Shown here: one piece after another, positions 34,317 to 45,463 of the stretch
Layout: each line of letters begins with the position of its first letter
Position numbering within the stretch: the first letter of the stretch is position 1
Assembly (NCBI GenBank): GCA_025331435.1
Contig: JAIWNI010000067.1
Location: 1 to 64,000, forward strand
DNA: 64,000 nucleotides
From: Choanephora cucurbitarum
Lineage: Eukaryota > Mucoromycota > Mucoromycetes > Mucorales > Choanephoraceae
Direction of reading: 5' to 3'
The notes under the pieces: generated by a model
What the model was told of the DNA's origin: nothing
The model's database searches: none
The model's input: only the letters and a program-made list of their open reading frames with translations
Made by a program: the position numbers and the translations under genes

Positions 34317-35686
34317 ATGGCTTCTCGTCTTCAACAAGTTACTTCTCATTTGCTCCCTTCTGATGGTGTTGCCAACAAGATTGGTGTAAAGTCACCTGAA
34401 GATGTTGTCATTGTCAGTGCCCTTCGTTCTGCTATCACCCGTGCTCGTAAGGGTGGTTTCAAGGATACTCTTCCTGAAGAAATCCTTGCTGGTGTCTTCA
34501 AGGCCATGATCCAACAAACCAAGATTGATCCTGCTATTGTTAACGATATTGCTGTTGGTAATGTCCTTCCTCCTGGTGGTGGTGCTACTAATGCCCGTAA
34601 GTAATATCATTCGCGTTTATTATTTATATTTTTGTATATTTATCTATTATGTATGAAAGGTATGGCTGCCCTTTATGCTGGTTTCCCTGAATCCAGTGCT
34701 GTTAACACTGTCAACCGTCAATGTTCTTCTGGTCTTCAAGCTGTTGTTCAAATTGCCACTGCTATTCAAGCTGGTCTTATTGAAGTTGGTATTGGTGCTG
34801 GTGTTGAATCTATGACCAAGAACTACGGTGCTGCATCCTTGTCTGCTACTTCTGAAAAGATTGCTGACGGCTGCCCTGCTGCTGCTGACTGTCTTATTCC
34901 TATGGGGTATAGTATATTGTATAGCTAAGCAAAGAAGATAACACATAACTCATCTAAATTAATAGTATCACATCTGAAAACGTTGCTGCTGAATTCAAGG
35001 TCTCTCGTCAAACTCAAGATGAATTCGCTGCCTCTTCTCACACCAAGGCTACTCAAGCTCAAAAGAACGGTTGGTTCAACGCTGAAATTGTTCCTCTTGA
35101 AGCTACCGTAGTCGATAAGGACGGTAAGGAACAGACTGTCATTATTGATCGTGATGATGGTGTTCGTCCTGGTACCACACCTGAAACCTTGGCCAAGTTG
35201 AAGCCTGCCTTTGACGAACGTGGTTCTACCACTGCTGGTAACGCCTCTCAAGTCTCTGATGGTGCTGCTGCTGTCTTGTTGATGAAGCGTAAGACTGCTG
35301 AAAAGTTGGGTCTCCCTATCCTTGGTAAATACATCACCTCTGCCGTTGTTGGTGTTCCTCCCAAGATCATGGGTGTTGGTCCTGCCTATGCTATCCCTGT
35401 TGCTGTTGAACGTGCTGGTATCAAGCTCTCTGATGTTGACATCTTTGAAATCAACGAAGCCTTTGCCTCTCAAGCTGTCTACTCTGTTCAAAAACTTCGC
35501 ATTCCTCTTGAAAAGGTAAACCCTAAGGGTGGTGCTATTGCCTTTGGTCATCCTTTGGGTTGTACTGGTGCTCGTCAAATCGCCACTCTTTTCCCTGAAT
35601 TGAAGCGTCAAAACAAGAAGATTGGTGTTACTTCTATGTGTATTGGTAGTGGTATGGGTATGGCCGCCGTCTTTGAAAGCGAATAA
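34317..35686 (+). CDS. POT1: Peroxisomal 3-ketoacyl-CoA thiolase
   Basis: Three exons (34317-34596, 34660-34906, 34966-35686) sum to 1248 bp, 415 residues. The N-terminus RLQQVTSHL (residues 4-12) is an exact PTS2 signal (R-L-x5-H-L), so the enzyme should enter peroxisomes via PEX7. Catalytic residues are visible: the acylated Cys in NRQCSSGLQ, the His in AFGHPLGCTG, and the second Cys in TSMCIGSGMG. It performs the last step of fatty-acid beta-oxidation, releasing acetyl-CoA. Codon use is strongly biased (GCT, GGT, AAG, CTT), as expected for a highly expressed gene. Symbol follows the yeast orthologue; fungal PTS2 thiolases are typically this length. Confidence 0.95.
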
Positions 35687-35866
35687 GCGCTATTTTCATT
35701 ATTTATCATTTCTCTGTATATTCCCCCCATTTTTCTAAATAAATAAAAATCAATCTATTTTGTAATAAGTCCAAAAGAAAACGGTTAAAATTTATTTATA
35801 AACACAAAATGATAAAAGGAAAAGAGAATATTGGTATACAAAATAAAATAAATAAGAGAACTTTTT

Positions 35867-37621
35867 TTATGAAATGACGCGAGCTATTTTCTTGGTTTGA
35901 CGCTTCATATGTCTTCGTTTTTGTGTGGCATTGGCAATCAGTTCATCTTTCATACCATCCAGTAAGGCAACAGAACCAGGTCCGAATTGTTGAAGAGACA
36001 TCAATTGACCCTTAATCACAGTAGACCGAAGTACTTGAACATCAATCTGCAAGTAAGAATCACATTGATCTTCAGGCACAGTTAGGTTATAAGGTGAAAT
36101 TAACGAGATAGTAGGTAACTGTGTAGGCTGTTCTTCTGACATCTTTTGGGCTGTATGCAATGAAGCGAGTTGAGTGAATTCCTTTGAATAGAGATAGACG
36201 TGGTCTGATGACTCTTTCTTTTCCTCTCTTCTCTGAGGGAACCAACTGATAAGCTTGTTATTGTTGTCGTTGATTACTTCAGAGTCCAACTTCTGATTGA
36301 TCCACGTTTGGAGATCACGTGGTTGTACAGAGTCAATAAGAACTAGGTCTGTTGTAGAAGGTGGCGAACAATAATATCCATCACAATATGTTTCCTCACT
36401 AAGTAAATTATATCAGTCAACAGCCTTTTACAACAATATCTATTGGCTTACCTTTTAAGGGAAGAGTCAATCAATGGGAATTGCTTCTTTGTATCACTAC
36501 TGCTACCACCACCAACAGTTAAACGGCCTGTTGTTCTGGAAGAAGGTAAACTGAACAACGCGAATGAAAACAAAATAATCTATCAAAGTTATGGCGATTA
36601 ATTACATGCATGGGCGGCCCTTTAAATAGGAATCTCTTACCATAAATACTACGCCCGTTGTAGCTTTTGAAGGTTTAGGTGAATGTGGCACAGACTTTTT
36701 TGGTAGGTTATCCATTGAGATGATAGTATTGGCCTGTTGGTACTGTTTCAGCTGTTCTTTTAGATCTCTATTTTCGCTTTCAAGTGATGAAATACGGGTC
36801 TCCAACAGGTCTACTTTCTGATTCAGTTGTTCCTTCTGCTGTAACAATGTCTGCTTCTCTTCCTCTAATGAGGTAAGATGTTCACGTTTACGTTTACGTG
36901 ACAACAAGGCAGCTGCGCGGTTCTTGATCAGACGCTCTTGTCTTTTCTGAATCTGCGCTTGTTTCATTGCCTCCTGTGTCTGTGGATCAATTGTCTTCTT
37001 TCCTGCTGGCTCTTCTGATGATTCTTCCTTTTTCAGATCTGGAGTTGGACCAGCCAACAACGGTGTATCGAGCAAGGTAGGTTCTGATTTGATTGAGTTG
37101 TCTTCGGACACTAATAATGGACGAGGTGCTAATGGCTTAGGAGCAAGTAGAGAGGGCTGAGCAGGAGAAGTGATGGGCATAACAGGCTCGCGCTTCTTTC
37201 TACCACGCTTTTTTTTGGGTTGCTCTTCCACCATGGGTGTAGGAATCAGAGTATTGGAAGGAACAGGAGGTACTGGGAAAGGTGCAATAAAATGATCACT
37301 GGGTAAAAAGAAAGAAAAGCCATTGGAGAGATCATTCGATTGTTGTTGCTGTTGCTGGTGTTGTTGAGGTAGGCAAGGATTGAATAGGTGAGGATGATAA
37401 CTTGATTGGTCATCCATTACACCTGCTAAGAAATCAGTAGACTGAATGTCTAGCATAAAATCGTCCACACTGTGCTTTTCAGGTGAACCTGTGGATAATG
37501 AAGAATCTGAAGAAGGGGGCGACAAGGGTGTTTCTGTAGCCAAATAATCTGCATTCAAGTAAGACATGATCAAGTCTTCTTGTTCTTCTTGTTGTTCTGG
37601 GTCTGGCTTAATGTACATCAT
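35867..37621 (-). CDS. Membrane-anchored bZIP transcription factor (ATF6/CREB3-like)
   Basis: Three minus-strand exons (37621-36641, 36579-36452, 36398-35867) sum to 1641 bp, 546 residues, in phase. The first exon encodes an acidic, Gln-rich N-terminal activation-type region, an AT-hook/NLS-like KKKRGRKKRE (about 137-146), and a bZIP: basic region KNRAAALLSRKRKREHL (about 233-248) and a zipper to about 295. The first splice joins ...TTGVVFM to IILFSFALFSLPSS, creating one hydrophobic segment (about 322-340) followed by about 205 residues that would face the ER lumen. This matches ATF6/CREB3-type factors released by regulated proteolysis. Without the intron the protein would end at 36602 with a short tail. 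Membrane anchoring is inferred from hydrophobicity. Confidence 0.8.
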
Positions 37622-38677
37622 ATTCTTTGAAGAAAGTGGGTAAGGAATGGAAAGAGAAAGAAAGAGAAAGAAATCCTCAAGTGGGAGATTAGTTTGTTTC
37701 TTTTAATGCGGCGTTTCAATCGACATGGATATTATTAGGATTTATTTCCCTTTTTGCTTTCCTAGAAATCACTTTTGAGCTTAAGCAACCTTCTTTTTTT
37801 AGTCATACCTAGCACTAACACAGTGCTTGCCCTTCTCCTCTCATGCAATACAATGCACGTCTTCTGCACTCAAAATGTATAAAAAATATGAGAGAATGAA
37901 GGCTAAGTCATGGTTTAACTCAGATTTATATGTTAAACATACCGGAACGGAAAGTCTTGGAACTTTTTTAAAAGTGCTTTTTATTTATTTCAAATCCGAT
38001 TCTTAATTAAGATATATTTGATGTCGCACAGCAAAAGGTTATGTAGGTTAGAGTAAAGTGGTCATTTTTCTTGAAAGTTAGATAGAGTGAGCGCATCAGA
38101 ATATGACGGTCCCTTTTTTTTCTGTAGAATCTTCACTTAAATAATCAATTCTTAAAAGCTAAGACAATGTTAGTTTTGATAGAAAAAAAAAAGACGTACA
38201 GCTGTCATTTATAAAAATAAATTAGCTTGTAAATTACATACGCCAGCTACTTGTTGCTTGTTCTAGAAACAAAGACTTTTCTTTAAGCTACCAATGTTAA
38301 GGACATTACAAGGAAGATATGCGCCACCTCTAATTTATGCAATAAGCATAATTTTGATTTGGTAATTGGTTTTCCATTATATTAGTTGAGTGTATCCTCC
38401 CACCCATAGATTTACCCTTTTTAACGTGATTTTGTAACCCAATATCTTATCTTGTACAAAATGAATTGTGACTGATCGGTTTGTTACTAGTAACTTTACT
38501 TGTGGGAAACAGCATTGAAAGAGGAATGTAACCTGAGTAGCGATTATCTTCAGAAATTACAAACTCCTTAAAGATCATACAGATGCTCCAACGATTGAGT
38601 AACAGTTGAATAAGCTTGCAAAAATACTTTGTCATCGATTGCTAATCAGCTTCAGGGTAAAGCTATAGGCAGTTTTT
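37622..38677. other. Upstream region of the bZIP gene and spacer
   Basis: Purine/pyrimidine-rich tracts at 37640-37810 suit a promoter. The rest shows nothing supportable. Confidence 0.4.
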
Positions 38678-38929
38678 TTAGCATAAGAGACATGAAAACC
38701 ATTTGAAAGAAGTATGTTCATACAAACCTTTTAAATAGAAACGAACAGGTGCACAAGGTATTAGATCTAAATGACCCCTAATACCGTGAAACAGCATAGC
38801 ATTACCACAAGAGATTCTTTCTGTGAAACAAAGGCCATTTTGTGTAGCATGTAGTTTAAGATCTTTTCTTCTTGGACAGTGGTCGAAGTGAGAGAACCCC
38901 TCCAAAAATGGGTGGGAGGTATCTTTCAA
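38678..38929 (-). pseudogene. Possible transposase fragment (tnp2/KDZ-like)
   Basis: An 83-codon frame contains LFHGIRGHLDLIPCAPVRFY, reminiscent of the G-I-x-G-x-S/L-I...P block before the HL segment in tnp2/KDZ-type transposases. It has no flanking domains or ends. The similarity is weak and may be chance. Confidence 0.25.
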
Positions 38930-39727
38930 TTAGGAACTTCGGGATTTTAAAAGTCGTAACATATTTTTGAGAACTATTTGTTTCATTGGCTTATAAGAAA
39001 TGTTCAAGGTCTAACATGCTACGTCCTGCTAAGGTGTGGTAATCATTCACATGGAATTGTCGCACCTGTTTTCCGAAAGCATTTTGTTTGTCTCCAGATT
39101 TCAAACTTTTTTCATTAACAAAGTCTTACAAAAATTAATACTTTGTCCAATTTGGAAGGGAAGGATACAATGTTTTGTCCAATAAAAAGTAGCTTACTAC
39201 TTCAGCTTCCTCTTTTGATGCCCAATTTCTTTTGTGGTGATGATTTTTTATTTTTCGCAGTACATGTCTGTGCTACTTTAAACTGAGTTTAAGTTTTTCA
39301 GAATGATAGATAAGTTTGAACGATCATACAGTACGGCTGGTAAACTTTGTCCGTTTTGAAAAAAACAAATGGCGATTACATAAAAATAAATAGCGTCAAC
39401 TGGAAAATAATTGGCTAAGTCAAATTGACGTTACTGAAAGTTATTGTGCCTGCAAGAGATATCTGTATATCTTCGGTTCTTTAAACCCAAGTTTTTCAGA
39501 TTACACTACTACTGGGTTTTGAAAAAAATATTAAGATGATCTTTGAACAATACTGGGACGAATTGAGGAATCACTGAAACTAAAAAAAATAGCCGATGAA
39601 ACTCTTTTAAAATTTTATTGAGATCATATTTTTATATGGCTAAGAAAGAGCATAGAACATTAAGACCATTCATTAAAAAGAACGATCTTTTAAACATTTT
39701 TTTGAAAAAGGCCTCTGCATGTCTTGT

Positions 39728-40902
39728 TCATTCAATGTAGTCTTTACAAGAAACAGTTTGGCAGGCAGCCATTATTCGAGCGGTTAGAGTATCATAAGAA
39801 CCCAATGGATGTCTTTTGATATGCTGCTTTACTTTAGACCAAAACTCTTCGATAGGATTGAGGAATGGTAAGTAAAGGAGCAAAAACCAAGGTCTGGACC
39901 CTCTCATTTCAATATAAGCAGGTACACGTTGGTTGTCGTGGATTCTTACAATGCCCGTTACAACGTAATACTCTTTCATCCCCTCTTTGTCCATAACATC
40001 CAACATATTTTTTTTTATAAATATCAGAATAAGATCTGAATTGGTCCCCTTGCCTGCTCATACAAACTTAGAAGTCCCATGAACCTTTCTCTTTTTGTAA
40101 ACTGCTAGATTTATCTTAGATATGTCGATGATCCTAACACTGCTTGTACAGCCCATAGTGATAATAATGATGCCTTTTCGGGGCCTTAGCTCGATTTCGC
40201 ATGATGTGCAGGTTGAAGCCAGCTTCATAGTTAAAAACGCAGTTTTTTTTTTCGGTATTTCTCAACATACAATATCCTCTCTTCAATCGTCTTAATTGAG
40301 CAACCTTCCTGACAATGGATTTCGGCTCTCTTCAGCGACAGGTTGCATTTTGTCCTCATATGCTTATAAACTGCATTAACTGTAAACCGCAAGTTTGGAA
40401 AGGTTTGGAATAGTTCATGATAGGCTAGGTCTACAGTTGATGCAGCATTTGTGTCAATATACTTGATTAGAAAGTGAGGGTACTCTTCCTTCAAAACGGG
40501 AGGCCATCCACAGTTATCTTGTTCTGTATTTTCTTAAATCCAGGAAGTTCTCTCGTTGTATTCCTTCGACGTTTTGTAAGCTGTGCTACGAGGGATATTT
40601 GCTTTCTTTGTTACAACCTTCTTCCTGCAAACTGTAAATAAAACCAGCCATTTGCGCTTGGGAGTAGCTTTTGTACTAATAAGTCTTCTTTTTCTAATAC
40701 CAAATTACTTAAGGTTTTGTTTATTTCTTCTAATCCATCATCAGCCATACTGTTCATATTGGCAAAATTCGTTACAGAGTATTGAGTGTGGCCATAATCT
40801 ACGTCTAACATTTCATCTGTTTGTTCTATTTCTTCATCAAACGTTAGCGCATTCTTCTACAAATTGCTCTTGATCATCTGGTTGGTAGGAGACAAAAGAC
40901 AT
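39728..40902 (-). pseudogene. IS630/Tc1-like transposase, decayed
   Basis: Read on the minus strand from ATG 40902: SFVSYQPDDQEQFVEECANV, then a frameshift into MLDVDYGHTQYS (40811), an HTH region ending VYKHMRTKCNLSLKRA (40494-40231), then YEAGFNLHIMRNRAKAP at about 40210-40160, and finally YLPFLNPIEEFWSKVKQHIK (40006-39728) carrying the third catalytic residue of the DDE triad. The first catalytic residue, normally Asp in D-E-A-G-F, reads Tyr. Several frameshifts are needed, so it is dead. Weakly matching ends (CAGTACGGC... at 39329 and ...GTACCGCC near 41045) would give a 1.7-kb element. Confidence 0.75.
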
Positions 40903-41145
40903 TGTTAGGAGGATGCTGTAAATGAAAGGAAGAGCAAAAGTAGTTTCAGCTCACTGGATCTCGGTAGCTATGAAATAGTTTTATAGGTATTTAGCTCAAA
41001 GTTAAACTCGTTTTTCTCAAACGGCTTAAAAGTTAGTACCGCCAAAATATTAAATCGTCCCAATAGTGTCTTCCTGATCGAGTGTCAGCAGCTACATAGG
41101 GTTGAGGTGGGTAGTTTATTAATCCTTTTCTTGTATCTTCAAATA

Positions 41146-41286
41146 ATCAAACGAGTTAAAACTTGATCTGAGAGTAATATCACTATACACAAAAACTGCA
41201 GATCTTGCTCTGTCCGAGTTTGCAAAGAAAGCGGCACTATGGAAATATTGTTATGACAAGAAGAAGGCAGTAATTGTAAGCTTGAT
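41146..41286 (+). repeat. 141-bp inverted repeat, left arm (gene fragment)
   Basis: This segment is the exact reverse complement of 42401-42541 by eye. It reproduces part of exon 4 of the minus-strand gene at 41940-43127 (the ELKLDLRVIS...EFAKK region). A few more codons follow in a different sequence context, ending at about 41389. It is a partial, inverted copy of that gene or of a paralogue. Confidence 0.9.
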
Positions 41287-41501
41287 GAGATGGAGGCTGG
41301 TACTTCAAGACGCCACAACAGAAAGCAAAAGCAGAAAGTAAATGAAGATGAGATTTCTACTGATGATTTATCTGCTGTAGAGGATTAATTATACTGCGCG
41401 TATTATTAACAAACAGTGTACTGTGATAATATGAAAGAAATTTTTATTGATAATCTTATCTTCTATTGTGTGTATATGGTAAACACATGTGGTTTTAAGA
41501 A

Positions 41502-41827
41502 TAGGGGGTTTCATTTCTGAATAAATGTTGAAATAATTTTTTTGAAATAATTTAGAGTTTACCAATCATATTAAAAGTTCAAAAATGTATTTGAGCCCCC
41601 CTTTTGAAATATTCCTTTGGAACTTTCAAGGCTCATTATTCGGAAGCTGCAGTTCATGTGCAAAAAGTAAAATTTCAAGAAATTATTTCAAAAATGTTCA
41701 AGCTTTTTCTTGAACAAATTTTGACCTCTTTGAAATTTTGTCTCATCCAATCATTTGCACTTTAAACTCAGATCCTGAAAGTTTCAAGAAAATTATTTCA
41801 AGATTTATTCAGAAATGAAACCCCCTA
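41502..41827. mobile_element. MITE with 36-bp inverted ends, TA flanked
   Basis: Left end GGGGGTTTCATTTCTGAATA begins at 41504; the complement ends at 41825. About 36 bp pair with one mismatch. TA lies on both sides (41502-41503, 41826-41827). No coding capacity; the interior is rich in TTTGAAA/TTTCAAG motifs. It differs in ends from the MITE at 5698. Confidence 0.8.
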
Positions 41828-41939
41828 ATATTTTTTTCGCAAGCGCATAATTTTATGAATATGAAAAGGAGCGGTATAATGGTATAACAGGTATTAAATG
41901 GATCTAGGAAGCCAGAACGCTATATCCACGAAAGAATAA

Positions 41940-43127
41940 TCATTGGTCGTCGTCTTCTTCCTCCTCGCTAGTGTCAGTGAATGGATCGACCCAAATAGCT
42001 TTTTGTAGCAGCTTTTGGACGATGGGCTGTTTCTTGCTTATTCTGCGCATGCCTCTTGTAGTTTGTCTGTTCTTCTGTAATTTGTTTTTGAGTGCAAGAC
42101 ACATATTCTAAGTTGAAAGAGCTTTAGTCAATACACAAACAAGGGATACATCTAGCGAGTATACAAACCTTGAAACCTTTCAGAATTTGCAAATAATTTT
42201 TAATTTTTCCGTCCTTCACTTCTTGCACGCAAGAGGGCACGTCAATGCCTTTCAACTTTTCCACTACAGTCCAATCTTCTGAGACGAGTCTGATTGTATA
42301 GATATCCGATTCCAATCCTTCAAATAAGACAAATGGGACCATAAAACTTTTTGCCTCCTCCAGGTTCAGGTTGCCATTTTTGATATGCTCCTTCAGGTGT
42401 ATCAAGCTTACAATTACTGCCTTCTTCTTGTCATAACAATATTTCCATAGTGCCGCTTTCTTTGCAAACTCGGACAGAGCAAGATCTGCAGTTTTTGTGT
42501 ATAGTGATATTACTCTCAGATCAAGTTTTAACTCGTTTGATCGCTTTAAACAAGAAGGACTCTTGGTATCTCCCCTATCAGAGTAAATAAGTAAGATAAG
42601 AATTATTTCAGAAAAACAAAACATACCAGATCAATCGGCATCCACTCCCGCGGAAAACGTTCTCCATTATGGGGCCATAAATCTTTATTATGAAATCGGC
42701 CTCACTGCTTCCGTCCTCAGTTTCATATAAGTAGTTATCGCATAGCATAGACTCGAGACTACATTAAGAATTAGTAAATGAAAATGTAATTATGAATACA
42801 AAACGGCTTACATTTGGGAGTAAACTCTCTTCACTACTTTATCTGCTGTTGGCATCTCGTCTATCTCTTTGATGACCTTGTCCAAGTATTTATCATTATC
42901 TTCCACCTTGTTGAACTAAAAATAAATAAGAATAACGCATCACTTTATATAACACAACCTACTCACTTTTTTAATGATTCTTTCAGAATGATGACAGTTA
43001 TACTGGTTGATTTCTTGTTCTGTTGGCTGCTGCTTAATAAATCTAAAAGGCGTCTTTGGCTTTCTCCATCAAGCTCTGCAAGGTCTGAACCTTCTGTGTC
43101 ATCGGAGATGTCGATAATGTTGTTCAT
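41940..43127 (-). CDS. Lineage-specific multi-exon protein, D...E-x2-K pattern
   Basis: Exons 43127-42967, 42915-42812, 42758-42627, 42574-42169 and 42107-41940 have canonical GT/AG borders. Exons 2-5 join in phase; the exon 1/2 joint is off by one nucleotide at an A-run, so exon 1 uses another donor or an indel has broken it. The N-terminus is acidic (NNIIDISDDTEGSDLAELDG). Exon 3 has EADFIIKIYGPIMENVF, exon 4 NELKLDLRVIS then DLALSEFAKKAA, and a VPSCVQEVKDGKIKNYLQIL block; the C-terminus is basic then acidic (SEEEEDDDQ). I recall this as a multi-copy family of unknown function in Mucorales. The Asp...Glu...Lys layout recalls PD-(D/E)XK folds, but the spacing is loose; treat as inference. 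Confidence 0.6.
42401..42541 (-). repeat. 141-bp inverted repeat, right arm
   Basis: Pairs with 41146-41286. It lies wholly inside exon 4 of the minus-strand lineage-specific gene. The arms are separated by 1114 bp that include a MITE and the gene's last exon. Confidence 0.9.
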
Positions 43128-43745
43128 GCCTAATCTGTAAACTAATCGTGTCAGCAAAACGGGCTTCTTGATTGTTATTATCATTGTGTTCCTCAAGTGG
43201 TTGTTGAGTTGAGATTTTGATATCTTGAAACCTTCAAAGTTCATGGTTAAGCTATCAATAATGTCATCCGATACTAACTGTGGATCGTTGTCGATAAGCT
43301 CATAAATGTGCGCATTATGTGCAGCCGTAAAGGAGCTTTTTTTTCCAGCGTTCTGTTCTGACTTATTATAAGCAACTTCCTCGGTTTCATTGTAAGGGTG
43401 CCACCACCTCAAGGCCGTACGGCAATTGATATTCAAGTCTTTCGCAACTCTACTTACAACACCTCGCTCCACTGGCCGCTCAAGCATGCGATCAATGAAA
43501 GTTTTTCTTGTTAAATCATTGTAGTTCTTCTAAGAGGTAGCTTTTCTCAACTCTTCGGGTTTCAACTGCTTCTTTGTTGAAGTTGGTTCACGAGATTTTT
43601 CGGGACACTTAGCACCCAAATACTTTTCTCTACTGGTAATGTTTTCGAGAACAATGTTAGAATCGCTGACATCAGTCAAAATGCCTTCCATGAGAGCATA
43701 GACTTTCTCTCCTCGCTCATTGTAGAGGTTGTCAAGTCCGCCTTC
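43128..43745 (-). pseudogene. N-terminal piece of an IS630/Tc1-like transposase
   Basis: Minus-strand sequence reads GLDNLYNERGEKVYALMEG at the 5' side (43745 downward), a TAG at about 43530, then from ATG 43487 MLERPVERGVVSRVAKDLNI, CRTALRWWHPYNETEEV and ISKSQLNNHLRNTMIITIKK. This is the helix-turn-helix region of a fungal IS630-type transposase. The DDE part is absent. The frame runs open without a stop into exon 1 of the gene starting at 43127. Confidence 0.65.
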
Positions 43746-45463
43746 GTAAAAAAAAAGGCACTCGTTGGTTTAGATTATAAAAGCGCAAATAAATCGTTGC
43801 TTTTGCAGACTAAAGGACAAATCGTTTTTCCACTTTGGCCATTCATTTTTGAGTTTCCACCATTTATTTTTTCGAAAACGCCAATTTCAATAGGTTTGAC
43901 TGTATAAGCTACATTATCACTCAGGCTCTCTTTTTTTAGTCAAAACTGCATTGACATATTATCAAGTGCTTTTTGATGTTCGAAACAATTCACAATCTCA
44001 GCTTAATTATGCTGCATTGAGCTATGTCAAATTATACTGACACAAGCTGTTTTTTTTAAAAAAAAAAAAGGGCCCTTTGAGAGTAAATTTAATTCTTGCA
44101 GACAGAACGTTTCCAATAGGCGTTTTTCGAACTCAGTTGAGTATATAACGCCTAAAAAGCAAAAAAAAAGAACTTGTCTTTCTGTAAACTTACTCATTCA
44201 GACTTTGCAGACGACAATCGCCTTGTTATCTGCTAACAAACTGTAATGCATTGACGTTTAGGCTTGGTAAGAGAAAGAAAATAAGAATGGACATGAAACT
44301 ATTTCCTATTGTTTCATTGAAATTGCCCTTAGTTGTGTATGAACTACAGCCAAAACAGTATATTCACATGATTACAAATGTAATTTTAGAGAGAAAGAGT
44401 ATATCTGTATACTGAATGACTTTCATTTACGTGGGCTTGACCCTTGCTGCTCAATATATCAAAGTATGGGAAATTCACTAAAAGCATTGCTGGCTATTTA
44501 ATTCAGTTTTTTATCGCTCGGTATAATCATCTTTAATAAGGCTCTGTTTCATTCAGCAAAGTAGTTTTGAGTCTTAAAAGGCAGAGCAATTAAAACCTTG
44601 GTTTCACAGAACTCAATCTGATGTTAGTCGGCTCAAAGAAGTGCGCATCGGTTGGGTCAAAATTGAGACTGACCTGGATTTAATGGATAAAGAGCAAACT
44701 GAAATTATCCGTCTCAAAAGCACATAGCTGGTTGTTATCAATTCGCTTCAACACTATCAACATAGAATTCTGTCTCAGGCTGTTTTTTACTTTATGAGTA
44801 CGACCAAGCTAGCTTTTGGTTCTAGCACAAACTAGTCTTAAGAAATATCGAGTATCGGCTCTTTTCAAAAGATACACGTTGACCTTTTCTTCACTTAATT
44901 GTGCTGACTAACTTTGTTGACAATCATAATCTGTATTAAGCTCTTTTCTAACAAAACCAAACTCTTTATCTTTTAAGGCGATAGTCCAATTCGTGTATCA
45001 GGACAATTACTATATAAGCGGCTTTGACATAAGTTCTCTTTGGTTTTTACCAATAGCAAATTATGTTCTCAATATTTATTAAGTATTTATATACCTTCTG
45101 TTATCGAAGATATAGCCTATTTTTAATTTAATTCCTCTTTTCCTAAAAAAAAAAAGGAGCCAAACTTGCTGTAGTTCTTTCTTTTTCGCTACTGCTTTAT
45201 CCCTTCAATCAATTTACATAAAGATGTCAAATTACCATAATTCATAAAATACAAAAACTATTTTTGGTTGATCCGAGACGTCTAAATTTATCACGTCGTA
45301 CAGACAAAAAGTAGAAGCGGACGTTATACCAAAAGGAACAGACTTCAACAAGTAATTCAACATGGTACAAAATCAATGATTGACTGAAAAATAAATAGAG
45401 ATCTTTCTCTATTTTTTATTCATTCATAGATACGGTCCCTTTTAGAAAAGACTTACAAACACT
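43746..45463. other. Gene-free stretch with hairpin copy 2
   Basis: Apart from the hairpin at 44118-44153 I see no gene. AT-rich sequence with homopolymer runs; the last 100 bp should be the leader of the secreted protein gene. Confidence 0.4.
44118..44153 (+). repeat. Terminal-type hairpin, copy 2
   Basis: AGGCGTT (44118-44124) and AACGCCT (44147-44153) enclose ACTCAGTTGAGT. It matches the hairpin at 2255-2290 with about two substitutions, including upstream flank AGACAGAACGTTT. No transposon gene is recognisable just upstream, so this is probably the end of a non-autonomous or decayed copy. Confidence 0.75.

Noticed and set aside
34925..35611. 228-codon minus-strand open frame
   Set aside because: Antisense shadow produced by the strong codon bias of the thiolase gene.
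36602..37621. Soluble 339-residue bZIP as the complete gene, and 35867-36289 as a separate small gene
   Set aside because: Canonical GT/AG introns in matching phase join them into one 546-residue protein; the small frame lacks its own ATG.
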